A stretch of DNA of 62,297 nt from Desulfopila aestuarii DSM 18488 (GTDB lineage: Bacteria > Desulfobacterota > Desulfobulbia > Desulfobulbales > Desulfocapsaceae). The stretch is from positions 1 to 62,297 of the forward strand of contig NZ_FRFE01000028.1 of the NCBI RefSeq assembly GCF_900143695.1, read 5' to 3'. Position numbers and translations under genes: made by a program. Of the stretch, positions 61,974 through 62,297 are shown piece after piece. Position 1 is the first letter of the stretch; the number at the start of each line of letters is the position of its first letter. A model generated the notes under the pieces. The model saw only the letters and a program-made list of their open reading frames with translations, had not been told where the DNA came from and did no database searches.

Positions 61974-62297
61974 TTAATTCCATAATAAAAGCTGTGGAGA
62001 TTTAATTGGTTGCGAATTGTCAGGGGGCTTAAACAAATCGGTCATTGAGCGACGGTCGAACAGATTTAGTTGTAATAGTCGTAAAATACCTGAAAGCGAT
62101 AAGCCCAGCTTGGCTACGAACTTCAAATAAGCCAGCAGAAGGTAAAGACACAAGGCAATCCAAAGCTGCGTCAACACGGCATTTTCTGAAGTACCGAGGA
62201 AAGTTTTCACCTTGAGATTTTGTTTGATCCATTTGAAGAACAGTTCGATTTTCCATCGTTCTTTGTAAATGGCCGCCACTTCAGAAGCTTTGAGCTT
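61974..62297 (-). CDS. IS4-type transposase, C-terminal part (runs off the window)
   Basis: The frame is open to the window edge and covers the last 107 residues of a DDE transposase. YKERWKIELFFKWIKQNLKVK is the YREK-type motif (Tyr, Arg, then Glu and Lys) characteristic of IS4-family enzymes, containing the third catalytic acid. A helical C terminus follows (LWIALCLYLLLAYLKF). The N-terminal part lies beyond 62297, so intactness cannot be judged, and the IS end near 61912-61973 was not resolved. Confidence 0.85.
   Translation of the reverse strand, partial: KLKASEVAAIYKERWKIELFFKWIKQNLKVKTFLGTSENAVLTQLWIALCLYLLLAYLKFVAKLGLSLSGILRLLQLNLFDRRSMTDLFKPPDNSQPIKSPQLLLWN

Overview
The window looks like chromosome from a strictly anaerobic member of the Desulfobacterota, most likely Desulfobulbales-like. 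This is an inference from gene content: a cytoplasmic iron-sulfur/molybdopterin operon, a stand-alone rubrerythrin-like protein, many sensor kinases and c-di-GMP proteins, an Epd-type dehydrogenase, and a thioredoxin-fold gene that only makes sense if an in-frame TGA is read as selenocysteine. No ribosomal marker is present, so the lineage stays tentative.

Layout. 0.1-7.7 kb (minus strand): an FlK-type thioesterase, a PIF1-like helicase with HRDC domain, an NtrC-type regulator translationally coupled to a dual-specificity phosphatase, and a GAF-GAF-PAS protein with a phospho-acceptor helix but no ATPase domain. 8.2-15.5 kb (plus): rubrerythrin-like protein, then a six-gene operon for a soluble molybdoenzyme (four-cluster ferredoxin, GltD-like flavoprotein, 70-aa protein, CBS protein, NuoG-like subunit, Cys-ligated molybdopterin subunit). 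15.8-18.1 kb: an overlapping membrane protein / histidine kinase / receiver operon. 18.6-37.3 kb: a UPF0149-pRiA4b fusion, several GGDEF, HD-GYP and HDOD signalling genes, a heterodimeric ABC exporter, a methyltransferase, the selenoprotein candidate, TrmO, a glycosyltransferase and Epd. 37.4-48.7 kb: a solute-binding protein plus hybrid kinase, thiol peroxidase, a rhodanese-YceI fusion, then dgt, valS, nadC and an acidic zinc-ribbon protein.

48.83-61.14 kb: a tRNA-Phe(GAA) gene is the attachment site of a 12.3-kb genomic island. A 45-bp duplication of the tRNA 3' end bounds it (attL 48865-48909, attR 61095-61139). It carries a tyrosine integrase, a primase-polymerase/helicase replication module, a putative zinc-finger ssDNA-binding protein with a decayed frameshifted paralogue, a candidate relaxase beside three consecutive inverted repeats (possible oriT), and a MamI-like restriction enzyme with an N6-adenine methylase. 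I read it as an integrative, probably mobilisable element whose cargo is restriction-modification. Beyond attR lie a small secreted protein and the 3' end of an IS4-type transposase cut by the window edge.

Two copies of a palindromic, MITE-like repeat (3307-3467 and 23730-23922) share ends of the form TTGA-N5-TCGTRAAAA, and each supplies the stop codon of an adjoining gene. The items most worth following up are the UPWC selenoprotein, the molybdoenzyme operon, the island with its candidate oriT, and the repeat family.
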